From the NCBI GenBank assembly GCA_017544125.1, contig JAFYET010000018.1:1-6967 (forward strand): 6,967 nt of DNA. The letters run 5' to 3'. This DNA comes from Ruminococcus sp. (GTDB lineage Bacteria; Bacillota; Clostridia; Oscillospirales; Ruminococcaceae). The notes below the pieces were generated by a model. The model saw only the letters and a program-made list of their open reading frames with translations, was not told the origin of the DNA and searched no databases. Below are positions 5,848 to 6,967 of the stretch, one piece after another (position 1 is the stretch's first letter; each line of letters starts with the position of its first letter). Both the position numbers and the translations under genes were made by a program.

Positions 5848-6609
5848 TCACCATTCCATAGAGCCGAGCCATGCGTTGAGCTGCGTTTCACGGCTCTTTT
5901 CTTCATTCCTGTCGTATGGGGGAAGTGTAAGCTCGCCTATGACCTTTCCGTCTGACAGGTAGAGAATGCGTGTTGCCCTTAGTGCCGCACGAATGTCATG
6001 GGGCACCATAAGTATGCTCTGCCCTTCACGGTTAAGGTCTGTCATCAGGTCAAGCACCTCGGTGGTGTTGCGGCGGTTGAGAGCGCCTGTTGGCTCATCT
6101 GCAAAAAGCAGCCTCGGCTCGTTTATCAGCGCTCTTGCGACAGCGCACCTTTGCTGTTCGCCGCCTGACACCTGCGAGGGCAGGTGGGTGCTTATATGGT
6201 CGATACCCATTCTTTTAAGAAGCTCCTGCGCCCTTTGTCTGACCTCGGCGGTAGTCTTTCCCTTATTAAGAAACCCCGGAACAGCCACATTCTCGTGAAG
6301 CGTCAGGTTGCTGACGAGGTGCATCTGCTGGAACACAAAGCCAAAGTCATTATGTCTGAGGGCTGCGAGCTGCTTCTCATTCATAGCGGCTATGTCTTTA
6401 CCCTCATACATCACACGCCCGGCGGTCGCCTTATCCATACCGCTGAGGGCATACAGCATAGTGGATTTACCCGAGCCCGATGCGCCCATTATCACAGTAA
6501 AATCGCCCTCATAGATATCCAGGTCTACCCCCGTGAGTATATGCACCTGCCCGCCGTTATGGGCAAAGCTCTTTGAAAGCGCCCTTGCTTCAAGAATAGT
6601 TTTTTTCAT
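5848..6609 (-). CDS. ABC transporter ATP-binding protein, LolD/MacB type
   Basis: A 253-aa cytoplasmic ATPase that powers the downstream FtsX-type permease. Walker A is GASGSGKST (42-50), the Q-loop is FVFQQ (91-95), the ABC signature is SGGEQQR (148-154), Walker B is LLFADE (167-172) with catalytic E172, and the switch histidine is H204 in VPHD. Two positions differ from the commonest sequence: the D-loop reads GALN rather than SALD or NLD, as in many clostridial exporters, and the H-loop has P where T is usual (VTHD). The last 25 residues (PPYDRNEEKSR onward) are an acidic/basic tail. The start at 6609 (MKKTILEARALSKSF) has AAAAGGAG (6627-6620) 10 nt upstream; a longer frame to 6645 would overlap the -10 box. 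It is the first gene of a two-gene operon, probably controlled by a response regulator through the repeats at 6662-6679. Confidence 0.94.
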   Translation of the reverse strand: MKKTILEARALSKSFAHNGGQVHILTGVDLDIYEGDFTVIMGASGSGKSTMLYALSGMDKATAGRVMYEGKDIAAMNEKQLAALRHNDFGFVFQQMHLVSNLTLHENVAVPGFLNKGKTTAEVRQRAQELLKRMGIDHISTHLPSQVSGGEQQRCAVARALINEPRLLFADEPTGALNRRNTTEVLDLMTDLNREGQSILMVPHDIRAALRATRILYLSDGKVIGELTLPPYDRNEEKSRETQLNAWLGSMEW

Positions 6610-6643
6610 ACATTTATCGCTCCTTTTGGTCTTTGTTGTATTC

Positions 6644-6649
6644 ATTATA
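6644..6649 (-). promoter_or_regulatory. -10 box of the ABC exporter operon
   Basis: TATAAT on the minus strand (6649-6644), 34 nt before the ATPase start codon. No -35 hexamer lies 16-18 bp upstream: at 17 bp the sequence is GGAGTT. This suggests that transcription depends on an activator binding the repeats at 6662-6679. Confidence 0.7.
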
Positions 6650-6661
6650 CACCAAAAGTTA

Positions 6662-6679
6662 TTAAGAACTCCTTAAGAA
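6662..6679. promoter_or_regulatory. Tandem TTAAGAA sites, 11-bp period: response-regulator box
   Basis: TTAAGAA occurs at 6662-6668 and again at 6673-6679, separated by CTCC; on the transcribed minus strand it reads TTCTTAA-GGAG-TTCTTAA. Direct heptamers with an 11-bp period, one helical turn, are the binding pattern of OmpR/PhoB-family response regulators. The inner copy ends 12 bp before the -10 box and covers the place of the missing -35, as in PhoB-type activation. Two-component genes are not in the window but may lie beyond it. Confidence 0.6.
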
Positions 6680-6691
6680 GTGGGGGATGGA

Positions 6692-6726
6692 TCAGGTAAC
6701 AGGTTACAGGTAACAGGTAACAGGTA
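6692..6726 (+). repeat. Left arm of 35-bp perfect inverted repeat, heptamer array
   Basis: The arm is T plus five heptamers: CAGGTAA, CAGGTTA, CAGGTAA, CAGGTAA, CAGGTAA (the last base of the fifth lies just beyond the matched arm). The mirror image is at 6887-6921 with no mismatch, including the single variant heptamer second from the outer end. It starts 13 bp upstream of the response-regulator box. Confidence 0.95.
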
Positions 6727-6886
6727 AGGTGTCCGCCTGCGGCGGACGGATTTTAAAGTGTTGCAGAGGGCATTGAACAAAAGCCTTAGATTGCAGCGTT
6801 AGGTAAACGAGATAATATGATTTAGCGAACAGCGCCCGATAACCACGCCCGAATGGGCATATCATCGGCGCTTTGCGCCGATACAA
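6727..6886. other. Hairpin-rich non-coding core between the inverted repeats
   Basis: I see no credible gene in these 160 bases. They hold a GTCCGCC-TGC-GGCGGAC hairpin (6731-6747) followed by GATTTT, a small GCCC/GGGC hairpin (6847-6858) and an ATCGGCGC-TTT-GCGCCGAT hairpin (6864-6882) abutting the right arm. The centre (about 6750-6845) is unstructured by eye. With the arms it forms a 230-bp unit that could be a non-autonomous mobile repeat or encode a structured RNA. A 60-codon open frame on the minus strand (6704-6886) runs through the left repeat, has no ribosome binding site and is not believable as a gene. Confidence 0.6.
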
Positions 6887-6921
6887 TACCTGTTACCTGT
6901 TACCTGTAACCTGTTACCTGA
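6887..6921 (-). repeat. Right arm of 35-bp perfect inverted repeat
   Basis: The reverse complement of 6887-6921 is identical to 6692-6726 over 35 bases. On the plus strand it reads as TTACCTG-type heptamers, with the variant TAACCTG at 6907-6913. Beyond the arm, the innermost heptamer differs (ATACCTG), so identity ends sharply on the inner side. Confidence 0.95.
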
Positions 6922-6922
6922 A

Positions 6923-6942
6923 AGATAAATCCCAATTTATCT
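6923..6942. repeat. AT-rich hairpin outside the right arm
   Basis: AGATAAAT (6923-6930) pairs with ATTTATCT (6935-6942) around CCCA. It begins one base beyond the inverted-repeat arm and is followed by a pyrimidine-rich CTCCCCCTCCGG stretch to the window end. No gene is seen in 6943-6967. Confidence 0.6.
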
Positions 6943-6967
6943 CTCCCCCTCCGGCAGCGCCACTGTC

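Noticed and set aside
6704..6886. 60-codon minus-strand open frame within the inverted-repeat element
   Set aside because: No ribosome binding site, it runs through a repeat arm and two hairpins, and its composition is not protein-like.
6692..6921. CRISPR array
   Set aside because: The repeats are contiguous 7-bp units in inverted orientation with no unique spacers, and there are no cas genes.

Overview
The window looks like chromosome from a low-to-mid GC, Gram-positive member of the Clostridia, most likely a Ruminococcus-like gut or rumen relative. This rests on near-perfect TTGACA/TATAAT promoters, strong AGGAG-type ribosome binding sites, a SpoVT-type AbrB DNA-binding domain, a DUF4143 ATPase, an SPL-family radical SAM protein and an MacB/FtsX-type ABC exporter without an outer-membrane partner. 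The genus assignment is inference; no rRNA or marker gene is present.

Layout. Bases 1-149 hold the C-terminal end of an aldo/keto reductase (+). A 12-bp hairpin at 185-216 separates it from a convergent 399-aa AAA ATPase/DUF4143 gene (245-1444, -). That gene has a textbook promoter and a 20-bp interrupted palindrome immediately upstream. From 1520 to 1754 lies a non-genic stretch holding a hairpin and a protein-like in-frame tail after the radical SAM stop codon. The radical SAM gene (1755-2576, -) has its own consensus promoter at 2684-2712. Its conserved N-terminus seems to begin upstream of the first ATG. A 63-aa truncated SpoVT-like protein (2752-2943, -) is divergent from a 103-aa cysteine-containing small protein (3087-3398, +), which also has a consensus promoter. 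A bidirectional terminator (3421-3448) is shared with the convergent ABC operon.

The ABC operon (ATPase 5848-6609, then permease 3480-5837, both -) has a 10-nt intergenic gap and would be translated as a unit. Upstream of its -10 box is a pair of TTCTTAA sites with an 11-bp period in place of a recognisable -35. This is the arrangement expected for activation by an OmpR/PhoB-type response regulator, so the exporter is probably induced by a two-component system, as is common for peptide or antibiotic-stress exporters.

The right end (6692-6921) is a 230-bp element bounded by perfect 35-bp inverted repeats, each made of five heptamers (CAGGTAA with one CAGGTTA variant). The interior is non-coding and hairpin-rich. 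It may be a dispersed non-autonomous repeat or a structured RNA. I did not find a clear multi-gene defence or biosynthetic system. The most unusual items are this inverted-repeat element, the truncated SpoVT with a motif shared with a nearby intergenic region, and the odd 5' and 3' ends of the radical SAM gene.
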